In this document: piece by piece, positions 50,991-58,887 of the stretch
Layout of the letters: each line of letters starts with the position of its first letter
How positions within the stretch are numbered: the first letter of the stretch is position 1
Source: Halorubrum sp. CBA1229
GTDB taxonomy: Archaea; Halobacteriota; Halobacteria; Halobacteriales; Haloferacaceae
DNA: 64,000 nucleotides
Reading direction: 5' to 3'
NCBI RefSeq assembly: GCF_003721435.2
Contig: NZ_CP054585.1
Coordinates: 2,914,001 to 2,978,000, forward strand
The notes under the pieces: generated by a model
Told to the model about the DNA's origin: nothing
Databases searched by the model: none
Seen by the model: the letters and a program-made list of their open reading frames with translations, nothing else
Translations under genes and position numbers: made by a program

Positions 50991-51506
50991 TCAATCCGTG
51001 TACGGCTTCTCGATATTCGCGTCGCCGCTGATGTACGCGTTCATCCGACGGGTGATCCCGTCGAACAGCGTGATGACCGGAGAGAGGACGCGCTCGACCA
51101 GCCGGACCGGCGATGCGATCCGCAGCGACCACCGCTCAGCGTTTCCGAGGCCGAACGCCTTGGGGACGATCTCGCCGAACACGAGGACGAGAAAGCTGGT
51201 ACACAGGGTCGTCACCACGACCGCGCTGCCCGTGGGGAGGTAACTCGCGACCAGCACGGTGACGATACTCGAGATCGCGATGTTGACGACGTTGTTCCCG
51301 ACGAGCAGCGTCACCAGCAGGCGGTGGGGGTCGTCGTAGAGCTCCTTCAGGATCTTGCCCCGCGGGTCACCCGTGGCGGCCTGCTGCTCGAACCACTCCG
51401 CCGGCAGCGAGAAGATCGCGGTCTCCGAGCTGGAGAAGAACGCGCTGAGCGACAGTAACGCGATTACCGCTGCGATCCCGGCCAACCCGAGTGTGACTCC
51501 GACCAT
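50991..51506 (-). CDS. DUF21 (CNNM/CorC-type) membrane protein lacking CBS domains, 171 aa
   Basis: The whole protein is the DUF21 membrane domain: SAFFSSSETAIFSLP, LLVTLLVGNNVVNIAISS and LVFGEIVPKAFGL are its signature. The CBS pair and transporter-associated domain normally following are missing; it ends 40 residues after the last helix with KPYTD. Related proteins move Mg2+ or Co2+. AT-rich box TTTTAAATT (51514-51522) is very close to the ATG, so the true start could be slightly downstream. Confidence 0.82.
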   Translation of the reverse strand: MVGVTLGLAGIAAVIALLSLSAFFSSSETAIFSLPAEWFEQQAATGDPRGKILKELYDDPHRLLVTLLVGNNVVNIAISSIVTVLVASYLPTGSAVVVTTLCTSFLVLVFGEIVPKAFGLGNAERWSLRIASPVRLVERVLSPVITLFDGITRRMNAYISGDANIEKPYTD

Positions 51507-51651
51507 GCGACGTAATTTAAAACGTCATCAAAGAGAGTGTCGGCCGGCTGCGCGGGATCGAAACAGACGCGCTCCGGTTCGAGCGCGTTTTCGGCGGACG
51601 AAGCCGTGACGGCCGGTCGCGGCGTCGACGAAAAAAAGTGGCTCGACGGCG

Positions 51652-51771
51652 TTACTCCTCTTCTTCCTCTTCCTCGACGGGGCCTCGGCCCCGTTTCCAG
51701 ACTCCCTTCGCCGATGTGTCGTGCGGTGCCGTGTGCGAGACGTCTTTCATGGTGTCGCGGTCGTTGGCCAT
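51652..51771 (-). CDS. Short acidic-tailed haloarchaeal protein, 39 aa
   Basis: MANDRDTMKDVSHTAPHDT then SAKGVWKRGRGPV and a run of seven Glu to the stop at 51652. No recognised family; likely a conserved small protein because ATG, stop and promoter spacing all fit, with an AT-rich divergent promoter region at 51835-51846. It might bind nucleic acid through the basic WKRGRG patch. The gap 51507-51651 between it and the DUF21 gene holds only a short A-run. Confidence 0.5.
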   Translation of the reverse strand: MANDRDTMKDVSHTAPHDTSAKGVWKRGRGPVEEEEEEE

Positions 51772-51833
51772 GTTGGGTTCGAGTTGCTCGGATCCCCGTA
51801 TTAACCCTTCGTGGAAAGAGATAATGATACCTG

Positions 51834-51849
51834 ATACCATATAAGGTAT
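51834..51849. promoter_or_regulatory. Divergent promoter with palindromic TATA region
   Basis: ATACCATATAAGGTAT is nearly palindromic and contains TATA-like sequence in both directions, between the 39-aa gene (minus) and the SRPBCC gene (plus). Confidence 0.5.
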
Positions 51850-51853
51850 TAAT

Positions 51854-52375
51854 ATGCGTCGGCTTAACTACGACGAGAACGTTGGACGGATCGTGACTTA
51901 CCGGTCTCGTTCGGGCGGCGAATCGGACGGACGTTTCGATCTCGGCGGGTGTCGCGTCGACTCCGCGTCGAGCGTCGAGCGAGAGGGAGCGACGCTCGCC
52001 GTGGGTCGCGACGTCGCCGTCGCGCCGGCGGTCGCCGCCGAGGCCCTCCGCGACACGCACACGTGGCCGGACTGGGGGCCGGCGATCGACGCCGTCGAGA
52101 GCGACGACCGCCACGTGACCAGCGGGACGAGGGGGCGTGTCTCGGTCGGCGGCGCGTGGATCCCGTTCCGCGTGACCGCGTGCAACGATCGTCGGTGGGA
52201 GTGGCGGGTCGCGGGGGTCCCCGCGACCGGTCACCGCGTCGACCGGTACCCGAGCGAGTCCGATCGCAGCCGCGTCGTGATCGAGGTGCCGGTCGCGGCG
52301 GCGTGGTACGTCCCCGTCTGCCGGCGCGCGCTCGACCGGTTCGCGGCGCTGGTGGAGGGCGACGCGGAGAGATAA
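51854..52375 (+). CDS. SRPBCC-fold (polyketide cyclase-like) protein, 173 aa
   Basis: The C-terminal 125 residues read as a START-like helix-grip fold: VAAEALRDTHTWPDWGPAIDAVE, GTRGRVSVGGAWIPFRVTACNDRRWEWRV, GHRVDRYPSESDRSRVVIEVP. Such domains bind hydrophobic ligands. The first 45 residues are not typical; a start at GTG 51893 is possible because the TATA box is so near ATG 51854. Ligand unknown. Confidence 0.7.
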   Translation: MRRLNYDENVGRIVTYRSRSGGESDGRFDLGGCRVDSASSVEREGATLAVGRDVAVAPAVAAEALRDTHTWPDWGPAIDAVESDDRHVTSGTRGRVSVGGAWIPFRVTACNDRRWEWRVAGVPATGHRVDRYPSESDRSRVVIEVPVAAAWYVPVCRRALDRFAALVEGDAER

Positions 52376-52403
52376 AAAGGCGCGACGAGGGCGACGGCGC
52401 GAG

Positions 52404-53036
52404 CTACGGCGGACGCTCCAGTTCGAACCGGTCGTCGGTACTGGCGTACCACTCGCCGGCGAGCCGGCCGACCGTGTCGAGGCGGTCGACGTCGATCTTC
52501 CCGTCGGTCAGCGCGCCCTCGGCGACGTGGGCGTAGACGACCTCGCCGAGCACCAGCGTCGAGGTGCCGATCTCGACGGCGTCGTACAGCTCGCACTCGA
52601 GGCTCACGGCCGCCGCGGCCACCCGCGGCGCGTCGACCCGGACGGACGGGGCGCGGTCGATCCCGACGCGGTCGAACTCGCTCTCGCCCGCCTCAAGCGT
52701 CGCGCTCGACGCGTTCATCGCCTCGACGACGGTCTCGGTGACGACGTTGACGACGAACGCCTCCGTCTCCAGGGCGTTCGCGAGCGTGTCCTTCGGGTCC
52801 GCCGCGGTCGCCACCGGCGAGAACGCGACGACCGGCGGGTCGATCGCGACGGTGTTGAAGAAGCTGTACGGCGCGAGGTTCTCGCCCGCCGGCCCCCGCG
52901 AGGAGACCCACGCGATGGGGCGCGGCGTCACCGCGGTCGAGAGCAGGCGGTACGGCGACCCGAAGGCGTCCGGTTCGCCGCTCCGGTGGGACACCGGACC
53001 GTCGGAGTGTGTGTCAGCGGGGCGCTCGCCCGCCAT
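52404..53036 (-). CDS. Flavin reductase-like FMN-binding protein, 210 aa
   Basis: YRLLSTAVTPRPIAWVSSRGPAGENLAPYSFFN is the FMN-binding N-terminal signature of the flavin reductase domain; PPVVAFSPV and FVVNVVTE continue the split-barrel. Reduces or carries FMN, often for a partner oxygenase. Its start directly abuts the VOC gene stop (0 bp), so they are co-transcribed. Confidence 0.88.
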   Translation of the reverse strand: MAGERPADTHSDGPVSHRSGEPDAFGSPYRLLSTAVTPRPIAWVSSRGPAGENLAPYSFFNTVAIDPPVVAFSPVATAADPKDTLANALETEAFVVNVVTETVVEAMNASSATLEAGESEFDRVGIDRAPSVRVDAPRVAAAAVSLECELYDAVEIGTSTLVLGEVVYAHVAEGALTDGKIDVDRLDTVGRLAGEWYASTDDRFELERPP

Positions 53037-53519
53037 TCAGCTCTCGTACCCCTCCGCGAACGGGTCGATCTCCTCGCTGCCTGGCTCCTCCTCGTCGCGG
53101 GTGAACCCCGGCCCCTCGGTCGCCAGCTCGAAGACGAGCCCGTCGGGGTCGCTGAAGTAGATGCTCTTGAAGTAGGTGCGGTCCTTCACCTCGGAGACCC
53201 GCACCCCCTGCTCGCGGAGGTGCTCTTGCCACTCGCGGAGCGTCTCCTCGTCTTCGACGCCGAACGCGAAGTGGTGGCTCGCGCCCGGCCCGGGCGCGCC
53301 CTGCGAGTTCGGGTACTCGAAGTAGGTGACGTTGGTCCCGGGCTCGCCCTCGGGCGTGGACGAGAAGTAGTAGTGCGGCGTCCCCGGGTCGTCGTAGTTC
53401 TGGGTCCGCTTGACGGTGTGCCAGCCGAGCGCGTCCTCGTAGAACGCGACCGTCTCCTCCATGTCGGTGCAGATGTTCGTCACGTGGTGCAGTCCGGTAG
53501 TGGGCGGGGCGTCGGTCAT
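53037..53519 (-). CDS. VOC-family (glyoxalase/ring-cleaving dioxygenase-like) protein, 160 aa
   Basis: One vicinal-oxygen-chelate module pair: HHVTNICTDMEETVAFYEDALGWHTVKR, then HYYFSSTPEGEPG, HHFAFGVEDEETL and YFKSIYFSDPDGLVFELATEG with metal-binding His and Glu candidates. 160 residues with an acidic tail. First of a two-gene unit with a flavin reductase, suggesting degradation of an aromatic or oxidised compound; beside DoxX and HxlR genes. Confidence 0.85.
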   Translation of the reverse strand: MTDAPPTTGLHHVTNICTDMEETVAFYEDALGWHTVKRTQNYDDPGTPHYYFSSTPEGEPGTNVTYFEYPNSQGAPGPGASHHFAFGVEDEETLREWQEHLREQGVRVSEVKDRTYFKSIYFSDPDGLVFELATEGPGFTRDEEEPGSEEIDPFAEGYES

Positions 53520-53618
53520 GAGTGTCTCATCGGTGGTCGCGAAGTCAGTTAGTGGTACTGGCGGGTCGGCAGAGCGGTCGAGAAGCGATTCAGTCGTCTC
53601 GGAACGGTCGCGTCCGGC

Positions 53619-54068
53619 TCAGAACAGACCGAGGCCCAGCGCGTAGGGCCACGCGGTGCCGCCGACGGCGAGCAGCGCGACCGCCGCGCCGGCGCCGTAG
53701 ACGTTCTTGAGGAAGCTCGTCATCTCGTTCTGCTTCTCCTCCGGGTCGTCGACCGACCAGAAGTCGTGCATCGTCACGGCGGAGACGAGCAGGAAGGCGG
53801 CGAGCGCGCCGGCCGCGAGCACGGGGAACGCGCCGAGGACGACGCCGAGCCCGCCCAGCACGAGCAGGAGCCCGGAGGCGATCACGGAGAAGCGCGGCGC
53901 CGGGAGCCCCTTGAACTCGGCGTAGCCGGCCATGGTGTCGACGTCCATGAAGTGGTTCAGGCCCATGAACGCGAGCGTCGCGCCGAACAGGATCCGGCCG
54001 AGCAGGAACAGTTCGCCCGCGAGGGGGCCGTCGAGCTGCAGTGGTAGCGTCGTGAATTCAGCTAACAT
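53619..54068 (-). CDS. DoxX family membrane protein, 149 aa
   Basis: Four helices: LFLLGRILFGATLAFMGLNHF (with the DoxX family GRILFG..F...G..HF pattern), VIASGLLLVLGGLGVVLGAF, LAAFLLVSAVTMHDFW and a C-terminal segment. ATG 54068. Divergent from the HxlR regulator gene across 69 bp. DoxX proteins accompany redox stress and quinone functions; here likely HxlR-regulated. Confidence 0.86.
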   Translation of the reverse strand: MLAEFTTLPLQLDGPLAGELFLLGRILFGATLAFMGLNHFMDVDTMAGYAEFKGLPAPRFSVIASGLLLVLGGLGVVLGAFPVLAAGALAAFLLVSAVTMHDFWSVDDPEEKQNEMTSFLKNVYGAGAAVALLAVGGTAWPYALGLGLF

Positions 54069-54137
54069 CGTGTAACTACGTATACGGACGTAACCTATAT
54101 ATCGCTTCCCGGACAATACGGTTAGTAGGTAACACCG
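54069..54137. promoter_or_regulatory. Divergent promoter/operator between DoxX and HxlR genes
   Basis: AT-rich region with GTAAC direct repeats (near 54070 and 54089), TACG...CGTA inverted symmetry, and CTATATAT at about 54095. HxlR-type repressors bind inverted repeats of this sort in divergent promoters, so autoregulation plus DoxX control is plausible. Confidence 0.55.
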
Positions 54138-54527
54138 ATGTCATCGCAGGAACTCGCCGGCTCCGATCCGGCGGACACGACCGAAGGGGAGCCCGACGCG
54201 GATGCCTCGTCCGGCCCGGACACGCCGTGTCCGGTTGTCGACTCGCTCGAACAGATCGGCTCGCGCTGGCGGCTCGTCGTGCTGCACGAGCTGTTGAACG
54301 GCGAGTCGCGGTTCAACGAGCTGAAACGCGAGACCGACGCGAACGCCCGGACGCTCTCGCGCGTGCTCGACGACCTCCAAGAGACCGGCTTCGTCGACCG
54401 GCGGTTGGAGGAGGAGTCGCCGGTGGCGACGTACTACAGCCTCACGCCGAAAGGCGAATCGCTCGCGCCCGTCTTCGAGGAGATCGACGACTGGGCCCAC
54501 GAGTGGCTCGCCGAATGTAGCGGGTAG
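54138..54527 (+). CDS. HxlR family transcriptional regulator, 129 aa
   Basis: CPVVDSLEQIGSRWRLVVLHELLNGESRFNELKRE is the HxlR winged-helix signature, followed by ANARTLSRVLDDLQETGFVDRR and TYYSLTPKGESLAPVFEEI. The Cys at the domain start is a common redox sensor. The first 35 residues are an acidic leader. Probably regulates the DoxX and VOC/flavin reductase genes in response to electrophiles or oxidants. Confidence 0.9.
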   Translation: MSSQELAGSDPADTTEGEPDADASSGPDTPCPVVDSLEQIGSRWRLVVLHELLNGESRFNELKRETDANARTLSRVLDDLQETGFVDRRLEEESPVATYYSLTPKGESLAPVFEEIDDWAHEWLAECSG

Positions 54528-55040
54528 GATATCGTCGGCGGGGTCGGCGATCGGTACTCAGCGTCTCCCGGTCCCGTGGCTGCCTGTTTTTAAATGGTAG
54601 TTGATGGACCGGCGGTGAGCACTTCCAAAGCCCCAGCCGGGAGGACAGCGCACGCTCGCTGCGCGCTTCAGTCGCTCGCGATGCTCGCTCCTTCCAGTGC
54701 TTGCGTCGCCTGCGCTGTCCTCCCGGCTGCCCCTTTGAGTCCCACCCAGTCGCACCGCGACCGCAGCCTCACGCCTCCCCAGCCTCGTCACCGGCGCTAC
54801 GCGCCGGTTGCAAGCGAGAGCTCCGCTCTCGCCCTGTCGGTGGTCCTCCGCTTCGCTCCGGACCACCGACTCCCTCGCGCGTGCGGTTCGCGGCCTGTCG
54901 GCCGCTCACCGGCACGCGCCGCCTCACCGCCTTTTATTTATAAAAGCCGGCGCTATCGATCGCCTTTTTATACGCTACGTCGCCGGGGTTCGGTTCCCGC
55001 CGGCGAAACGCACACGTCCCCTCGGTCCGTACGGATCGGC
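54528..55040. other. Gene-free, hairpin-rich stretch of about 510 bp
   Basis: No real gene is apparent, though long open frames exist. It holds a perfect 16-bp inverted repeat GCCGGGAGGACAGCGC (54636-54651) with its complement at 54712-54727, and hairpins of 8 bp at 54790-54808, 8 bp at 54814-54832 and 11 bp at 54836-54870, and CTTTTATTTATAAAAG (54931-54946). A TATA box (54965-54972) and hairpin (54981-55005) precede the next gene. Confidence 0.6.
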
Positions 55041-55502
55041 GTGTACGCCGGACTGAAGAACACCCCCTGTTGCCTCTGCGGGCGCGACGAGACCCACACC
55101 CGGATCGCGGTGCCGCCGCGGGCGCTCGGGCTGATGGAGAACGGCGATCCGATCTCGTGGCGCGACGTGGTCGGGGCGGTGACGCTCCGCTTCTGCGCCG
55201 ACGACTGGGAGCTCGTGAGCGACCTCGCGATCGAGATGGACACGCACCCGCTCTCGCGGTGTAACGCGGCGCACGTCTCGCTCGACCTCCGCGAGGACCA
55301 CGAGGCGCTCCTGTCGGCGGTCAAAGGCGAGACGGACCAGACGGAACTGGAGTCGCGGCTCGCCGGCGAGGCAGAGGCGACGCTCGACGCCGTCGACGAC
55401 CCCTACACGGAGGAGCGCGACGTGGTCGAGGCGGTCGTGGTGTTGCGCGCGTTAGCGGAGCTCGGCGTCCGCGACCCGCCGGGCGACCCGGTGGCGCCGT
55501 AG
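55041..55502 (+). CDS. Cys-rich haloarchaeal protein of unknown function, 153 aa
   Basis: GTG start MYAGLKNTPCCLCGRDETHTR. The CCLCG motif and a later LRFCADDW...SRCNAAHVS with cysteines suggest one metal site. The rest is acidic and helical. No family is recognised. The TATA box at 54965-54972 gives a leader of about 50 nt containing a GC-rich hairpin. Confidence 0.6.
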   Translation: MYAGLKNTPCCLCGRDETHTRIAVPPRALGLMENGDPISWRDVVGAVTLRFCADDWELVSDLAIEMDTHPLSRCNAAHVSLDLREDHEALLSAVKGETDQTELESRLAGEAEATLDAVDDPYTEERDVVEAVVVLRALAELGVRDPPGDPVAP

Positions 55503-55528
55503 CGCGATCCGCGCTTAGGAGTCGCCGG

Positions 55529-55807
55529 TCACCACCGCACCTCGAACCCGTCTAGCCCCTCCGGCTCCGCGTACGTGGCGTCGACGTCGTCGACATCGGC
55601 CGCCTTACTCCCCGTCTCGCACCACGCGACCATCTCGCGGACCGCGTTCTCCGGCCCTTCGAAGACGGCCTCGACGCGCCCGTCGTCGAGGTTCCGTACC
55701 CAGCCGTCGACGCCCTTCTCCCGGGCGGTGTCGCGCGTCGTCGCGCGGTAGTAGACGCCTTGTACGCGACCCGAAACGTACACGTGTGCTCGCGTGCGGT
55801 CGGCCAT
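55529..55807 (-). CDS. Acylphosphatase, 92 aa
   Basis: HVYVSGRVQGVYYRATTRDTA is the acylphosphatase signature with the catalytic Arg (in YYRATTR), and GWVRNLDDGRVEAVFEGPENAVREMV has the active-site Asn. Hydrolyses acyl phosphates. ATG 55807 gives the standard length; upstream codons of the long frame are antisense to the mutase gene and not real. Confidence 0.94.
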   Translation of the reverse strand: MADRTRAHVYVSGRVQGVYYRATTRDTAREKGVDGWVRNLDDGRVEAVFEGPENAVREMVAWCETGSKAADVDDVDATYAEPEGLDGFEVRW

Positions 55808-55891
55808 CGACCGGGGCTGTGACGCCCGCCGGCTTAAATACGGCGGCGCGCAACCGACGGCTTCTAACTGTTCGCCGGCGCAGGCGGGGGT

Positions 55892-57421
55892 ATGGACTTG
55901 TTCGGAACCGCGGGGATCCGCGGGAGCGCCGAGGAGCGGGTCACCCCCGAACTCGCGCTCGCCGTGGGGCGCGCCGTCGCGGCGGAGGTACGGGGAGCGG
56001 CCGAGGCGGACGGAAGCGACCGGACGAACGGGGACGGGCGGCCCGCCGAGGTCGTGCTCGCCCGAGACGGACGCGTGACGGGCGACGCGCTCGCGGCGGC
56101 GATGGAGTCGGGGCTCGCGTCGGGCGGCGTCCGGGTGCTGCGCGCGGGTCGGCTCCCGACGCCGGCGCTCGCGCACGCCTCGCGGGGCCGGTACGGCGTC
56201 ATGCTCACCGCCTCGCACAACCCCCCGACCGACAACGGGATCAAGCTGTTCCGCGACGGCAGCGAGTTCGACCGGGAGGCCGAGCGCGCCGTCGAGGAGC
56301 GGGTGTCGAACGGGGGGCCGCCCGCGGCGTGGGACGCGTGGACCGAGACGGAGCGCGTCGACGCCCTCGGCGGGTACCTCGGTGACGTCCGCGCGTACGC
56401 GGAGCGGTTCGGCGCCCCCCTCGACGGGCTCCGGGTCGCGGTCGACTGCGGGAACGGGATGGCCGGGCCCGCGACGCCGACCGTGCTCCGCGAGCTCGGG
56501 GCCGACGTCGTCACGCTCAACGGGAACGTCGACGGCCACTTCCCGGGCCGCGGCAGCAAGCCGACCCCGGAGACGCTCCGGGACCTCCGCGCGTTCATCG
56601 CCGACGCCAACGAGGGACTGGACGACCCCGGCCGCCCGGGTACGGACGGGGGGAGCGAAGCCCGCGACGCCGAGGGCGACACGGCGGGGTTCGCGTTCGG
56701 AATCGGCCACGACGGCGACGCCGACCGGATCGTGGTCGTCGACGCCGACGGCGAGGTGGTCCACGAGGACACCGTCCTCGCGATGCTCGCGGAGCGGTAC
56801 ACCCGCGAGAGCGACGCGGCCGATCCCGTGGTCGTCACGACCCCGAACGCCTCCGGTCGGATCGACGAGCGCGTCCAAGAGGCGGGCGGACGCGTCGAGC
56901 GCGTTCGGCTTGGCGCCCTCCACGAGGGCATCGCGGCGGTCCGCGAGGAGGCGACGGCCAGCGGGGAGATGGACGCGGAAGCGGGCGGAGACGCCGACAC
57001 CCGCGTCGTCTTCGCCGCGGAGCCGTGGAAGCACATCCACGTCGCCCACGGCGAGTGGATCGACGGGGTCGCCTCGGCGGCCGTGATCGCCCGGCTCGTC
57101 GCCGACGAGGGACTCGACGGCCTCCGCGAGCCGATCACGGAGCGCCCGTACCGCAAGGTGAGCGTCGACTGCCCCGACGACGCCAAGGCCGGGGCGATGG
57201 AGCGGCTGGAGACCGAGCTGCCGGCGGCGTTCCCCGACGCGACCGTGGACACCGACCACGGCGTCCGCCTGGAGTTCCCGGACGCCTCGTGGACGCTGGT
57301 CCGGCCCTCCGGCACGGAGCCGTACGTCCGGGTGTACGCCGAGAGCGACGCGGTCGACGAGCTCGTCGCGAACGTCGAAGCCGTCGTCGCCGACGCGGTG
57401 AGCGCGGCCGCGGACCCGTGA
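55892..57421 (+). CDS. Phosphohexomutase (phosphoglucomutase/phosphomannomutase/GlmM family), 509 aa
   Basis: FGTAGIRGSAEERVTPE at the start, VMLTASHNPPTDNGIKLF with the phosphoserine loop (catalytic Ser), GHDGDADRIVVVD for the metal site, and TLVRPSGTEPYVRVYAESD for phosphate binding. Interconverts hexose-1- and hexose-6-phosphates (mannose, glucose or glucosamine). The sugar-specificity loop reads FAAEPWKHI, not the common GGE.SGH, so the preferred sugar is uncertain. Confidence 0.93.
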   Translation: MDLFGTAGIRGSAEERVTPELALAVGRAVAAEVRGAAEADGSDRTNGDGRPAEVVLARDGRVTGDALAAAMESGLASGGVRVLRAGRLPTPALAHASRGRYGVMLTASHNPPTDNGIKLFRDGSEFDREAERAVEERVSNGGPPAAWDAWTETERVDALGGYLGDVRAYAERFGAPLDGLRVAVDCGNGMAGPATPTVLRELGADVVTLNGNVDGHFPGRGSKPTPETLRDLRAFIADANEGLDDPGRPGTDGGSEARDAEGDTAGFAFGIGHDGDADRIVVVDADGEVVHEDTVLAMLAERYTRESDAADPVVVTTPNASGRIDERVQEAGGRVERVRLGALHEGIAAVREEATASGEMDAEAGGDADTRVVFAAEPWKHIHVAHGEWIDGVASAAVIARLVADEGLDGLREPITERPYRKVSVDCPDDAKAGAMERLETELPAAFPDATVDTDHGVRLEFPDASWTLVRPSGTEPYVRVYAESDAVDELVANVEAVVADAVSAAADP

Positions 57422-57578
57422 CCCCGGCCGATCGCCGCGCATAAGCCACGAACGTGAACGGGTTCGGGGCCGTTCGGTGCGAATCGGCGACGTATCTCCC
57501 GTCCGCTACCGGGAACGTGCGATATCGGGCGTCGGGAACGACGATTTTATGATGCGTACCCACTCCCTTGTACGTGAC

Positions 57579-58736
57579 ATGGTATCCGACCTCGATCGGC
57601 GGCGGTTCGTCAAGGCGGCAAGCGCAGCGGGCCTCATCGGCCTCGCCGGCTGTAGCGGCGGGCCGAGCGACGACGGTTCGGACGGCAACGACTCGGAGGA
57701 CGGCTCGGACGGGTCCGACGGCGACGACGGGATGGACGGGTCCGACGGCGACGACGGCTCGGACGGCGGGAACGGCCCGGCGGCGAACATCGGGATGGTG
57801 TACGCGACCGGCGGCCTCGGCGACGGGTCGTTCAACGACCAGGCCCAGCAGGGGGCGATACAGGCCGAAGAGGAGCTCGACATCTCCTTCCAGGAGGCCC
57901 AGCCCGACGAGGTGGCGCAGTTCAGCAACTTCCAGCAGCAGTTCGCGGAGTCGACCGATCCGAACTACGACCTGGTCTGCTGTATCGGCTTCCTCCAGGC
58001 GGACTCGCTCTCGGAGACGTCCGGGTCGTACCCCGACCAGAACTTCATGATCGTCGACTCGGTTGTCGACGGAGACAACGTCGCGAGCTACACGTTCAAG
58101 GAGCACGAAGGGTCGTACCTCGCGGGCCTGATGTCGAGCCTCCTCACCACCCGCGACTTCTCGGCGGGCGCGGGGTCGACCGCGGGCGACTCCACGAACG
58201 TCGGCTTCGTCGGCGGCGTCGAGTCCGGCCTGATCCAGAAGTTCCAGGCCGGCTTCGAGGCGGGCGTCGCGGCAGGCAGCGACGACGTCGACGTCAGCGT
58301 CAACTACACCGGCAGCTTCAACGACCCCGCGGCGGGCCGCGAGGCGGCGACCGCGATGTACAACAGCGGCGCTGACATCGTCTACCACGCCGCGGGCAAC
58401 ACCGGCACCGGCGTCTTCCAGGCCGCGCAGGAGCAGGAGAAGTTCGCGATCGGCGTCGACCGCGACCAGTCGGTCACGCGTCCCGACTACGCCGACGTCA
58501 TCCTCGGTAGCATGGTCAAGCGGGTCGACACGGCCGTCTACAACGCGATCGACGCGACCGTCGACGGCGAGTTCCCCGGCGGGTCGAACGTCGCGCTCGG
58601 CCTCGACAACGAGGGCGTCGCGCTCGTCTACGGCGACCAGCTCGGCTCCGAGATCCCCACCGACGTCCAGGACGAGGTCGCGACCGCGCGAGAGGACATC
58701 ATCGCCGGCGACATCTCCGTCCCCTCGGAAGTCTAG
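57579..58736 (+). CDS. BMP-family nucleoside ABC transporter substrate-binding lipoprotein, 385 aa
   Basis: MVSDLDRRRFVKAASAAGLIGLAGC is a Tat signal with lipobox; a Ser/Asp/Gly-rich linker precedes the BMP (PnrA-like) domain: IGMVYATGGLGDGSFND, CCIGFLQAD, VGFVGGVESGLIQKFQAGFEAG and VYHAAGNTGTGVFQAA. Binds nucleosides outside the cell. The TATA-like box GATTTTATGATGC lies about 30 bases upstream. First gene of the importer with ATPase and two permeases. Confidence 0.93.
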   Translation: MVSDLDRRRFVKAASAAGLIGLAGCSGGPSDDGSDGNDSEDGSDGSDGDDGMDGSDGDDGSDGGNGPAANIGMVYATGGLGDGSFNDQAQQGAIQAEEELDISFQEAQPDEVAQFSNFQQQFAESTDPNYDLVCCIGFLQADSLSETSGSYPDQNFMIVDSVVDGDNVASYTFKEHEGSYLAGLMSSLLTTRDFSAGAGSTAGDSTNVGFVGGVESGLIQKFQAGFEAGVAAGSDDVDVSVNYTGSFNDPAAGREAATAMYNSGADIVYHAAGNTGTGVFQAAQEQEKFAIGVDRDQSVTRPDYADVILGSMVKRVDTAVYNAIDATVDGEFPGGSNVALGLDNEGVALVYGDQLGSEIPTDVQDEVATAREDIIAGDISVPSEV

Positions 58737-58887
58737 CGCGTCGATCCGCGGACCGCCGCCGCCGACGGACGAGACGCGCGGCGACCGATCCGCGCGCAGA
58801 TCGGAGTGTCGGCCGCTCCCCCGGCCGCTCGGACCGGACCATATCCAAACATATTCACCCCCGCTCGAATCAGTGGGTACTAGACCA

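Noticed and set aside
54594-55040. N-terminal extension of the Cys-rich protein through the hairpin region
   Set aside because: The frame crosses strong palindromes and a TATA box, and its composition is not protein-like, so GTG 55041 is preferred.
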